Assembly: GCA_030267565.1 (NCBI GenBank)
Contig: BRXU01000015.1
Location: 2,541,001 to 2,605,000 of the forward strand
DNA from: Pleodorina starrii
Taxonomy: Eukaryota > Chlorophyta > Chlorophyceae > Chlamydomonadales > Volvocaceae
Reading direction: 5' to 3'
DNA length: 64,000 nt
Shown here: piece by piece, positions 35,940 to 47,500 of the stretch
Layout of the letters: each line of letters begins with the position of its first letter
Position numbering within the stretch: position 1 is the stretch's first letter
Program-made: the position numbers and the translations under genes
Notes under the pieces: model-generated
Seen by the model: only the letters and a program-made list of their open reading frames with translations
Databases searched by the model: none
Told to the model about the DNA's origin: nothing

Positions 35940-37067
35940 ACAAGGGGTTGGTGTCGGCTTCCTTGAAGCCGGAAAAAGGGCGGGGCCCCACTAAATCCGT
36001 ACGGGTTAAGTTGAGTGCTAGGGCGGCGAGGGCGTGAAGTGTGAGAGTGTCGACATTCCTGCTGATAGACAGCCAGAGCTTTTTCCCGAAATGCCTGCTA
36101 GCCGAGTCGTTAGCAAGGCCTGCCGGCGCCGCGCGAAGCGCGTCATCCCGCCGGGTGCATGAGCGCATGTGCGCATCGACCGAAATACGGCATTTCCAAA
36201 GCGAGCGGCGAGGGCGTCAACTGTGAGAGTATCGACATTCCTGCTGATAGGCAGCCAGAGCTTTATATCTGAAATGCCTGCGGCTTCAGCAATCCGACCC
36301 ATGTTTAGCATCGCGCGCCGTCTCGGCACTGTGCAATTCTTCCGGCCAGCGCATTGGCTGAAGTTACTTGACAGTAGACATGGAGTGTATCATTTACACA
36401 TCACGCAGGCTGACTTGACAATAGGACAGCGGAACTGTTTGCGAGGGTTGATTGCGACGACGTGCAGTTGCCGACGAGAGTGCACAGGCTTCGCTACTGA
36501 GGTATTCGCCGTAGAGGAGGCTTGAATGCTTTAACATTAGGACAGGGATTCCCTAGGTTGCCGACTGGACTTGTTGGGCGGCCCGCAGAAGACTGCCGCA
36601 TCGTGTGTGCAATTTGCGTCTTGGCGTCCAACAACCAGCAGTTTGCCCCTCATGGTTTGTCCCATGCAATCTTTGTAATATAAGTGTGCGTCAAGTCGGT
36701 CGGACCGGCAAGCAGAGCTGCTGTGGTGTGTTCGCGGGAAGATTGTTCGCAATGCAAACATATTTGGTCGCCGAAACGAAGATTCATTTCACGCCGTAAT
36801 GTCAGAATTCCGGTTCGAGAAACGATGGATCTTCTGGAATTAATTATAGGCCGAGAGGCGTTGGTTTGACCTCGGCCTCCGTCCATGGAGACTGCCAAAC
36901 TGGTTTTTACTCATACGAGGTTGGGTTCCTATAATAAATTTACCATGCAATAAAGAACGTAATATTTTACTTATGGAGTCTTTCCGTTGGCCGAAATTCT
37001 GCACTTACGCTTTTACATTAGACATCAGACAGTGCAGGCACGGACATGGGCAATCCTACAGGGCGGG
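35940..37067 (-). mobile_element. Element HE4, truncated copy in tandem unit 1
   Basis: Minus-strand copy starting ACAAGGGG and stopping within the terminal palindrome at GGGCGGGG, where the next tandem unit begins. The outer ~35 bases of the hairpin end are missing. Confidence 0.85.
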
Positions 37068-37481
37068 GCTAGCTGCGACCAGCCGCAGACTGCATGGACC
37101 GAAGCGCCCCCGGACCCAAAGCGCCTCGTCGTGCCAAGTTACGAGCCATTTGCGATGCCATCTCAGGCGGCCATGGAATGTACCGTACTACAGTTGACGC
37201 GCATGCGACCAAGCGCTGAGCAGCTCGCCTGGCGGGTTGAGGGCGGCCGGAACGCGCGTTCGCGCGCTGGCAGTCACGGGATGGGATGCGTGGTTGGCGT
37301 GTCGTGACTCCCTCGTCGTCTAGTTACCTTCCAAGGGGTAGGAAAGAAGGAAACTGGAAACCGAAGCGAGGGAATACGTAAAAGGTTCGCTCCCCCGCCC
37401 CATACCCTGCCCCACCCCCACGCCGGTCTCCGTCCCTTCGCTGCGGTACCGTTTTTACCCCCGCCCCCGCCGCCCCCGCAG

Positions 37482-37691
37482 AACCCGCAGAACCCGCAGG
37501 ATGACCTGGACAAGGACATCAGCTGGCTGGCCTCCCTGTTCAGCTGGAAGGGCACTGCGGAGCACGCCGGCGAGTACTACCAGCAGATGCTGCACCAAGG
37601 CAAGAAACTGCTGCTGGCGAAGGGGAAGGACAAGCAGCAGCAGCAGGGCATCGCCATCCGCGCGACCTCGGGCGTCGCGGCGGTGGCGTAA
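37482..37691 (+). pseudogene. Second copy of L3 terminal exon
   Basis: Identical reading frame to L3 exon 13 (NPQNPQDDLDKD ... SGVAAVA, stop), with the same CCCCCGCAG acceptor. No upstream lipase exons exist in this unit. It could act only as an alternative last exon of the L3 transcript or lie silent. Confidence 0.8.
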
Positions 37692-39473
37692 GCGGCCCGC
37701 CGGCAGTGGCCGCCGCCGCCGCAGCCCTCGCGCACGAAGTGAGAAGTAGGAGTGGCGGTGGAGGGAGGGTGCGTTCGGTGCGTCCGGTGGGCGGCGAGGG
37801 GAGAGGGGAGGTGGCGGGCGGGCGGGAGCTCGAGAAGGCTGGGTCATCCCGGCCTGGGATGGTAAGCGGTGGTGGAGCGGCGATGGAGATGGTGGCAAGG
37901 TGGAACCGTCGCGGGTTTGGTGGCCTTAGAGCCATATACAGAGATATATTCGAAGCATATGATTTGCTGTTAATGTGCGTGAGCTGCAGGACCTGCGCTG
38001 CCAGATATTTGAAGTATGATGCTGTACGGAAGTACTTGTTTTGGAAGGTTGAACCTTATACGAGCAGGCTGGCCAAGAGCATGTGAGCATGATGCGTGTG
38101 GTTGCGTTTGCCGGCCGTGCCACGCGACCAGGGGAGCTTCTGGCACGGGCCGGCCCCTGGTGCCAGTCTCGGCTGCGTTGTCGTACGTCAGAACATCCTT
38201 ATCCATGCCGTAACCGGATGTTGTTTGCGTGAGCGCGTTTTCCAGATGCTGGCGTGATCCATCATGACAAGGTGCATGTGCACATCCGCGCGCTCGGAGT
38301 GATGGATTGTGTTCGTACTTGGTGATCCTCGCCGGCAAGCGGCAACCAAGGTCGTGAGACTCTGCCTCAGGGCAGGGGCCCACACACACTCACACATACG
38401 TTCGCACTGCTAAGTGAAATCGTGCACGACCTTGCGGTCTGAAGTTCAAAGACGCTGTTGGCTGCCGTTGTTGCTGAAGACTTGGGAAGGTCTGGGTGAG
38501 CTTACGAGCAATGGAGGCAGTGTCTCACTGTCTCTTGCTCAGCGGTGTCTCGCCTGCAGGCATGAAATCCGTGCAGTGGTGTTTCGGAGCAGCGCCAGGA
38601 GCTGGGCAATTTGAGTAATTTGGTTTGGGAGTGCAACCCCAAAAGGTTTGGTCCTCGCTTTTGGGTCCTGCAGTTAGCTTGTGGCTTCTGGTGCTTAGGG
38701 GGCGGCAAAAAATGTTGTTTTTGACAGTGGGCTCGGTATGGCGGCGATGGGGGGCACGCAAATGCGCTGAGTGCCATTTGGGGGGAGCTTTGGCGCCGGT
38801 GCCTCCTCCGAGAGCCTCTTGGGGAAAGGACACCATAGGTACGGCGGGTACGACAGCTAACGGCGGGTACGACAGCTGTAACGGTTGCGTGTCCTCGTGG
38901 CGCTCCATTGTAATTATAACGCGCTGGGCTGCCATGTGTCCTGGTCACCCTCTGGCATGTCACGCGGAACGAGTACCTGTCGTACATGTCCTATGCTGCT
39001 GGGTTTCCAGCACGAGGGCTGGCCGTGTGCACGTGTATCAAGTGGCTAGGGATTCTGACGGGCCTAAAGCACGTCGGGCCAAGTGTCGCAGCAGGGTTGG
39101 GGGCGTCCCTATCCCCTCATTCCATACTTACCCGTGTACGCTTTCCGAAGGGTCGCCGCATGTGAGCGTATGGGCCGAAAGGGGTCAGGCGTATGCGCGG
39201 GGTTGCCTGGATGTATGTCGAGCTGCGCGGTTGCTGCTGCCCTTGCCAACAAGCCGGAGCCGGCGCTTACAACCTTTCAAGGCCCATAGCTCGCACACAT
39301 TCATCCTTGACTACAAAAAAATTTTACGGTCAGGATAGCTGGGATCAAGTCGTAGGAGGCGCTGGAGCAGGGGAGATGCTACATGGCACCGGTCACTAAA
39401 AGGCTGCGTCGTTTCGGGGTTGCGTACTGGACACAGGGAGATTTTAACACGCTTCGAGCAAGAATACTCTATG

Positions 39474-40601
39474 ACAAGGGGTTGGTGTCGGCTTCCTTGA
39501 AGCCGGAAAAAGGGCGGGGCCCCACTAAATCCGTACGGGTTAAGTTGAGTGCTAGGGCGGCGAGGGCGTGAAGTGTGAGAGTGTCGACATTCCTGCTGAT
39601 AGACAGCCAGAGCTTTTTCCCGAAATGCCTGCTAGCCGAGTCGTTAGCAAGGCCTGCCGGCGCCGCGCGAAGCGCGTCATCCCGCCGGGTGCATGAGCGC
39701 ATGTGCGCATCGACCGAAATACGGCATTTCCAAAGCGAGCGGCGAGGGCGTCAACTGTGAGAGTATCGACATTCCTGCTGATAGGCAGCCAGAGCTTTAT
39801 ATCTGAAATGCCTGCGGCTTCAGCAATCCGACCCATGTTTAGCATCGCGCGCCGTCTCGGCACTGTGCAATTCTTCCGGCCAGCGCATTGGCTGAAGTTA
39901 CTTGACAGTAGACATGGAGTGTATCATTTACACATCACGCAGGCTGACTTGACAATAGGACAGCGGAACTGTTTGCGAGGGTTGATTGCGACGACGTGCA
40001 GTTGCCGACGAGAGTGCACAGGCTTCGCTACTGAGGTATTCGCCGTAGAGGAGGCTTGAATGCTTTAACATTAGGACAGGGATTCCCTAGGTTGCCGACT
40101 GGACTTGTTGGGCGGCCCGCAGAAGACTGCCGCATCGTGTGTGCAATTTGCGTCTTGGCGTCCAACAACCAGCAGTTTGCCCCTCATGGTTTGTCCCATG
40201 CAATCTTTGTAATATAAGTGTGCGTCAAGTCGGTCGGACCGGCAAGCAGAGCTGCTGTGGTGTGTTCGCGGGAAGATTGTTCGCAATGCAAACATATTTG
40301 GTCGCCGAAACGAAGATTCATTTCACGCCGTAATGTCAGAATTCCGGTTCGAGAAACGATGGATCTTCTGGAATTAATTATAGGCCGAGAGGCGTTGGTT
40401 TGACCTCGGCCTCCGTCCATGGAGACTGCCAAACTGGTTTTTACTCATACGAGGTTGGGTTCCTATAATAAATTTACCATGCAATAAAGAACGTAATATT
40501 TTACTTATGGAGTCTTTCCGTTGGCCGAAATTCTGCACTTACGCTTTTACATTAGACATCAGACAGTGCAGGCACGGACATGGGCAATCCTACAGGGCGG
40601 G
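39474..40601 (-). mobile_element. Element HE4, truncated copy in tandem unit 2
   Basis: Same extent and same truncated end as the unit 1 copy. Confidence 0.85.
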
Positions 40602-41015
40602 GCTAGCTGCGACCAGCCGCAGACTGCATGGACCGAAGCGCCCCCGGACCCAAAGCGCCTCGTCGTGCCAAGTTACGAGCCATTTGCGATGCCATCTCAG
40701 GCGGCCATGGAATGTACCGTACTACAGTTGACGCGCATGCGACCAAGCGCTGAGCAGCTCGCCTGGCGGGTTGAGGGCGGCCGGAACGCGCGTTCGCGCG
40801 CTGGCAGTCACGGGATGGGATGCGTGGTTGGCGTGTCGTGACTCCCTCGTCGTCTAGTTACCTTCCAAGGGGTAGGAAAGAAGGAAACTGGAAACCGAAG
40901 CGAGGGAATACGTAAAAGGTTCGCTCCCCCGCCCCATACCCTGCCCCACCCCCACGCCGGTCTCCGTCCCTTCGCTGCGGTACCGTTTTTACCCCCGCCC
41001 CCGCCGCCCCCGCAG

Positions 41016-41225
41016 AACCCGCAGAACCCGCAGGATGACCTGGACAAGGACATCAGCTGGCTGGCCTCCCTGTTCAGCTGGAAGGGCACTGCGGAGCACG
41101 CCGGCGAGTACTACCAGCAGATGCTGCACCAAGGCAAGAAACTGCTGCTGGCGAAGGGGAAGGACAAGCAGCAGCAGCAGGGCATCGCCATCCGCGCGAC
41201 CTCGGGCGTCGCGGCGGTGGCGTAA
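41016..41225 (+). pseudogene. Third copy of L3 terminal exon
   Basis: As for the second copy: intact frame, acceptor and stop, and no upstream exons of its own in unit 3. Confidence 0.8.
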
Positions 41226-43007
41226 GCGGCCCGCCGGCAGTGGCCGCCGCCGCCGCAGCCCTCGCGCACGAAGTGAGAAGTAGGAGTGGCGGTGGAGGGA
41301 GGGTGCGTTCGGTGCGTCCGGTGGGCGGCGAGGGGAGAGGGGAGGTGGCGGGCGGGCGGGAGCTCGAGAAGGCTGGGTCATCCCGGCCTGGGATGGTAAG
41401 CGGTGGTGGAGCGGCGATGGAGATGGTGGCAAGGTGGAACCGTCGCGGGTTTGGTGGCCTTAGAGCCATATACAGAGATATATTCGAAGCATATGATTTG
41501 CTGTTAATGTGCGTGAGCTGCAGGACCTGCGCTGCCAGATATTTGAAGTATGATGCTGTACGGAAGTACTTGTTTTGGAAGGTTGAACCTTATACGAGCA
41601 GGCTGGCCAAGAGCATGTGAGCATGATGCGTGTGGTTGCGTTTGCCGGCCGTGCCACGCGACCAGGGGAGCTTCTGGCACGGGCCGGCCCCTGGTGCCAG
41701 TCTCGGCTGCGTTGTCGTACGTCAGAACATCCTTATCCATGCCGTAACCGGATGTTGTTTGCGTGAGCGCGTTTTCCAGATGCTGGCGTGATCCATCATG
41801 ACAAGGTGCATGTGCACATCCGCGCGCTCGGAGTGATGGATTGTGTTTGTACTTGGTGATCCTCGCCGGCAAGCGGCAACCAAGGTCGTGAGACTCTGCC
41901 TCAGGGCAGGGGCCCACACACACTCACACATACGTTCGCACTGCTAAGTGAAATCGTGCACGACCTTGCGGTCTGAAGTTCAAAGACGCTGTTGGCTGCC
42001 GTTGTTGCTGAAGACTTGGGAAGGTCTGGGTGAGCTTACGAGCAATGGAGGCAGTGTCTCACTGTCTCTTGCTCAGCGGTGTCTCGCCTGCAGGCATGAA
42101 ATCCGTGCAGTGGTGTTTCGGAGCAGCGCCAGGAGCTGGGCAATTTGAGTAATTTGGTTTGGGAGTGCAACCCCAAAAGGTTTGGTCCTCGCTTTTGGGT
42201 CCTGCAGTTAGCTTGTGGCTTCTGGTGCTTAGGGGGCGGCAAAAAATGTTGTTTTTGACAGTGGGCTCGGTATGGCGGCGATGGGGGGCACGCAAATGCG
42301 CTGAGTGCCATTTGGGGGGAGCTTTGGCGCCGGTGCCTCCTCCGAGAGCCTCTTGGGGAAAGGACACCATAGGTACGGCGGGTACGACAGCTAACGGCGG
42401 GTACGACAGCTGTAACGGTTGCGTGTCCTCGTGGCGCTCCATTGTAATTATAACGCGCTGGGCTGCCATGTGTCCTGGTCACCCTCTGGCATGTCACGCG
42501 GAACGAGTACCTGTCGTACATGTCCTATGCTGCTGGGTTTCCAGCACGAGGGCTGGCCGTGTGCACGTGTATCAAGTGGCTAGGGATTCTGACGGGCCTA
42601 AAGCACGTCGGGGCAAGTGTCGCAGCAGGGTTGGGGGCGTCCCTATCCCCTCATTCCATACTTACCCGTGTACGCTTTCCGAAGGGTCGCCGCATGTGAG
42701 CGTATGGGCCGAAAGGGGTCAGGCGTATGCGCGGGGTTGCCTGGATGTATGTCGAGCTGCGCGGTTGCTGCTGCCCTTGCCAACAAGCCGGAGCCGGCGC
42801 TTACAACCTTTCAAGGCCCATAGCTCGCACACATTCATCCTTGACTACAAAAAAATTTTACGGTCAGGATAGCTGGGATCAAGTCGTAGGAGGCGCTGGA
42901 GCAGGGGAGATGCTACATGGCACCGGTCACTAAAAGGCTGCGTCGTTTCGGGGTTGCGTACTGGACACAGGGAGATTTTAACACGCTTCGAGCAAGAATA
43001 CTCTATG

Positions 43008-44170
43008 ACAAGGGGTTGGTGTCGGCTTCCTTGAAGCCGGAAAAAGGGCGGGGCCCCACTAAATCCGTACGGGTTAAGTTGAGTGCTAGGGCGGCGAGGG
43101 CGTGAAGTGTGAGAGTGTCGACATTCCTGCTGATAGACAGCCAGAGCTTTTTCCCGAAATGCCTGCTAGCCGAGTCGTTAGCAAGGCCTGCCGGCGCCGC
43201 GCGAAGCGCGTCATCCCGCCGGGTGCATGAGCGCATGTGCGCATCGACCGAAATACGGCATTTCCAAAGCGAGCGGCGAGGGCGTCAACTGTGAGAGTAT
43301 CGACATTCCTGCTGATAGGCAGCCAGAGCTTTATATCTGAAATGCCTGCGGCTTCAGCAATCCGACCCATGTTTAGCATCGCGCGCCGTCTCGGCACTGT
43401 GCAATTCTTCCGGCCAGCGCATTGGCTGAAGTTACTTGACAGTAGACATGGAGTGTATCATTTACACATCACGCAGGCTGACTTGACAATAGGACAGCGG
43501 AACTGTTTGCGAGGGTTGATTGCGACGACGTGCAGTTGCCGACGAGAGTGCACAGGCTTCGCTACTGAGGTATTCGCCGTAGAGGAGGCTTGAATGCTTT
43601 AACATTAGGACAGGGATTCCCTAGGTTGCCGACTGGACTTGTTGGGCGGCCCGCAGAAGACTGCCGCATCGTGTGTGCAATTTGCGTCTTGGCGTCCAAC
43701 AACCAGCAGTTTGCCCCTCATGGTTTGTCCCATGCAATCTTTGTAATATAAGTGTGCGTCAAGTCGGTCGGACCGGCAAGCAGAGCTGCTGTGGTGTGTT
43801 CGCGGGAAGATTGTTCGCAATGCAAACATATTTGGTCGCCGAAACGAAGATTCATTTCACGCCGTAATGTCAGAATTCCGGTTCGAGAAACGATGGATCT
43901 TCTGGAATTAATTATAGGCCGAGAGGCGTTGGTTTGACCTCGGCCTCCGTCCATGGAGACTGCCAAACTGGTTTTTACTCATACGAGGTTGGGTTCCTAT
44001 AATAAATTTACCATGCAATAAAGAACGTAATATTTTACTTATGGAGTCTTTCCGTTGGCCGAAATTCTGCACTTACGCTTTTACATTAGACATCAGACAG
44101 TGCAGGCACGGACATGGGCAATCCTACAGGGCGGGGCCCCCCCGGGCGCTTCGCGCTGGGGCCCCGCCCA
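43008..44170 (-). mobile_element. Element HE4, complete copy in tandem unit 3 (1,163 bp)
   Basis: Full-length minus-strand element running from ACAAGGGGTTGG to the complete palindrome GGGCGGGGCCCC ... GGGGCCCCGCCCA. Read on the element strand it lies between TTTT and CATAG, matching the site preference of HE1-HE3. It is the only HE4 copy with an intact hairpin end, so the triplication breakpoint cut that hairpin. Confidence 0.85.
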
Positions 44171-44507
44171 AAAAATCAGTCACGATGATCAAATTACCCG
44201 GAAATGCAGTCTGGCCACCTGCGGATCGCGGGTCGTGGAGGTTACAAGCGTGCCGTGCTGGACCGATTGGATCGACCAAGATCAACTCATATAAAAAACT
44301 GTATCTCCTTCCGATTGTATATATACACTAGTTTACAACTAATTATGCAAAGGCGGCAGATCAGCGCCTGCCTTCGCACGTATACTTGCACAGCTGACGA
44401 AGCTTTCAATTCAAGGGCTTGACCTGACAGCTCAACCTACTTGGTCAGGCGATTGTTTCTACATAATTACAATTACATTTTGACGCCTTTGTGTTTATTG
44501 CGAGTAG
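44171..44507. other. 5' flank of lipase L4
   Basis: No gene seen. AT-rich in part (TATATATACACTAG near 44317), unlike the flanks of L2 and L3. It probably contains the L4 promoter and 5' UTR. Confidence 0.45.
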
Positions 44508-47500
44508 ATGGGATTTATTGAAGCCATTACTTTACTTGCAGCTGGCGCCGGCGGACCCTTGACATCTGGCGCTGCCATCGCTGGTTTCGCCATAATCAGC
44601 TTCTTTGCCGGCTCCTGCACAACGCGTCGGAGGCGCCTGCGGCGCAAGAATGCTGTCGCTGACAAGAAGGCTTTCACTGGCAAGCGTCAGGTGTGGCGGG
44701 GTCAAGCCTGCGCAGCGCCTGCGCTCAAAGCGCGAACCCCAAAACACTTAACATTTATGGGCAGCGATGTGCGCGATTCGCCCAGAGTTGCTTCTGAGGG
44801 CTACAGTATGTCGCGACGCGCCATCCAACCGCGACTTCGAGCACCATACGCTATGAGCTTGTCACCTGGGCTAAATCCAAACCGGTCAAAACCTGGAAGG
44901 TCACCTCCCGTGCAAGTCGGCGCGCCTGCCACCTTTCCTCGGCCACCTTTCCTCGCCTCTAGCGGATCCCGTCTTGGATCAGCACGGGCGCAGGAAGTGC
45001 AGGTCGTGACTCTGTCGCTTCGAATTGCATGAGATGCAGACCCCATCAGGCGACCGAAGCGCCCTCACTAAAAATTTTACAACCCTGCCTAAGAGGTCTA
45101 AAACCCTGCCTTTCAACCTCCAACCCGGAACTCCGCCCGTCCGCAGCCCCTTCTCTCCCGCCTGAGCGCGCCAGAGGAGGGTCGCCTGCTCGAGTACGGC
45201 TACGAAGGACTGCCGCTACCGCCCAAGGAGCACATCTCGCGGCCCGGGTGGGTCGTTTCACCGCTGTCACATAGACCCCTCAATACCGGTAAGCCTGGTC
45301 AATGTCACCAGCGATGGATTCGGTGCCAACGCCGCTTACGGATCAGGATCAGGACAGCCGTGTCATCGCCGCCCTGCACACAGACCCCTGCGTCCTAAGC
45401 AGCATCTCAGAACATCTCACCGGGATGGGTGTGTTCAGTCCACATCGGTCGGTTCCCTCACACGACCCGAAACTTGACCCCCGCAGGTCCCGGCCTAGCC
45501 TCGGCGGGCAGCCAAGCCCCCAGCCAGAGCCGCCCGCTGCCCGCTACGACCATGACCGCGCGGAGGCGCTGTGCATGCTGGCCCGACAGGCCTACAAGCG
45601 CCCCGCGGACGGCGAGGGCTACCGCACTCGCAACATCCGGGGCCTGCCGACCGTGACCTTTTTGGACCGGTGAGCCAAGTTCCTCCCATCGTTGGTTCGA
45701 ACGAATCGGCTTGCAGTGGACCCGGGAGATCGCATGCCGATGCGTAGCTGCTTTCTGCACCGCTTACTTTGCAGCAGTTCGAGTCAGTGCTAGTGGCGTC
45801 GCCGTTGGCTGGCTGAGCGGCTGACCGCGCTGAGGCGCCGTATCGGCGCCTCTCCACAGAGGAGGAACCGTTTGCTGTTTGTGAGGAAGTAGGCGCCGCG
45901 CGGCTCATTTACGCGGCGCCCTCCTACGGAACGGAACCACGACCTTCCCGAAGCTCCTCTTGCCACACCCCTCCGCCGCACCAAAGCGCCACCAAACCGC
46001 CATCGCCGGCCCCCCCCTCCCTGGTGCCTCCTTGACCCCCATTGCTGAAGACCCCCAAACCCTCACTGCTAAAAGCAGCCTAAAACCCTAAAACCCTAAA
46101 ACCCCTCTTAGGAACCTGCTCACCGAAAGCTTCACCGGCGTACTCCACGTGACTGTTCACGGCGCCTTCAATCTGCGGCCCGCCGACCTGGACGGCCGCG
46201 TAAGGCCCTTCGCGGAGGTCTTCGTGGCCGCGAGCTCCTTCCGGACCAAGACCGCTGGCAAGACGCTGGATCCGGTCTGGGACGAAGACCACTGGCTGTA
46301 CGTCAAGTGAGCCCCGAGCTTGATGGGCTTGGGCGGATGCGGGCGGGCTCTTGCGGGTCGTTGCTGGGGGGACTCGTGCGTTTCCGGACAGCTGAACGGC
46401 GGCCGCCCTGCCACCTGCCGCCCTGCCCTGACACCGGACACCGGACACGCGCTGCCCTGCATTGTTGTTTGTCTGTTGGGAGAAGCCGAGGAAGAGCGCC
46501 CCCTAGGCACGCGACCCGCCTGGGGCCAGCAGGTCAGCCGTTGCGGGCCCTGGCTGCGTCTCCATCCGACGCAGCCGAATTTCCCCCACGCGGAGCACTG
46601 CCGTGTCCTACCAAACGGGTTGATTGGCGCGTTCTTGCGGCGGGCGCGTTCGTCTGTTCTCCTCGCACCGGCGCAGCTTCTGGCCCGCATTTGAGCAGGC
46701 TGCCGCAGGCGAGGAAAGGAGGAATCTGCACTCCCGCTTCTGGAAGACCACCGCCTCACGAAGCACGGCCGTGCGTATCGCAGGAACCCCGACTACGACT
46801 CGCTGTGCGTACGGGTGGTGGATGAGAGCTGTTTTTCGGAAGGGGATGACCTCGGCGTGGCGGTGCTGGGGCTGCGCGGCATTGCCAACAGCCCCGGCGA
46901 GACGTTCAAGTTCCGGCTGCCGCTGCGAGGTGGGTCCTGGCCCGTGGGTGGGTTTCATTCCATCTGCGACGTGTGCGTTGCTTTTTGGGAAGGGGATGGA
47001 CGATGGAGGTTGACTGCACGCAAGGGGTCAAGCAGGGGGTGCGAGGAAGGGTGAGAGCACCGCTGCGAGGATGGCTACGCGGGTTGGTGGGACGGGGTGT
47101 GTGGATAGGGCGGGCGGGCGGGTGGTAGCCAGGGGCCCCGCGGCCGGTCCGCGAGCAGGGGGCCCGTTTGAAGGGGCGGATCGGGAGGGCTCGGCGGTCC
47201 ACGGCCATTGGCCAAGCGGCTTCTTGGGGCGTACCCCCAGTGCTTGAACGGTGGAATCTTCTTCCGGGGTCGTGCACAGGCTTTGCGGGCGAGAACTCGA
47301 CGGTCACGCTGTCCTGCCGCTTCCTCAAGTTCACGGAGTTGGAGGGCCCCGAAACCATTCCGGCGCTGACGGCGCTACAGGTACCGCCGGCTATGGCAGG
47401 CTACGACCCGTTGGAAGAAGGTGGAAGAGGTCCCGGGCCCAGCTCCCAACAGTGATGAGAGCCGGTGTGCCGGGGCCCCGCTCCTCGGGGGGTGATCGGT

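Larger units (their letters stand above)
33534..44135 (+). repeat. Tandem triplication, 3 x 3,534 bp
   Basis: Units 33534-37067, 37068-40601 and 40602-44135 start at GCTAGCTGCGACC and are head to tail. By eye they differ at five positions: units 2 and 3 share changes relative to unit 1 at 34398, 35142 and 35537 (unit-1 coordinates), and unit 3 alone differs near 41849 and 42613. Each unit holds the 3' part of L3 intron 12, L3 exon 13, its 3' flank, about 1.6 kb of unrecognised DNA, and element HE4 up to its GGGCGGGG. Only the third unit runs on into the complete element end. Confidence 0.95.

Noticed and set aside
33534..44135. CRISPR array or satellite
   Set aside because: Three 3.5-kb units carrying an exon and a mobile element are a segmental triplication in a eukaryote, not short repeats with spacers.
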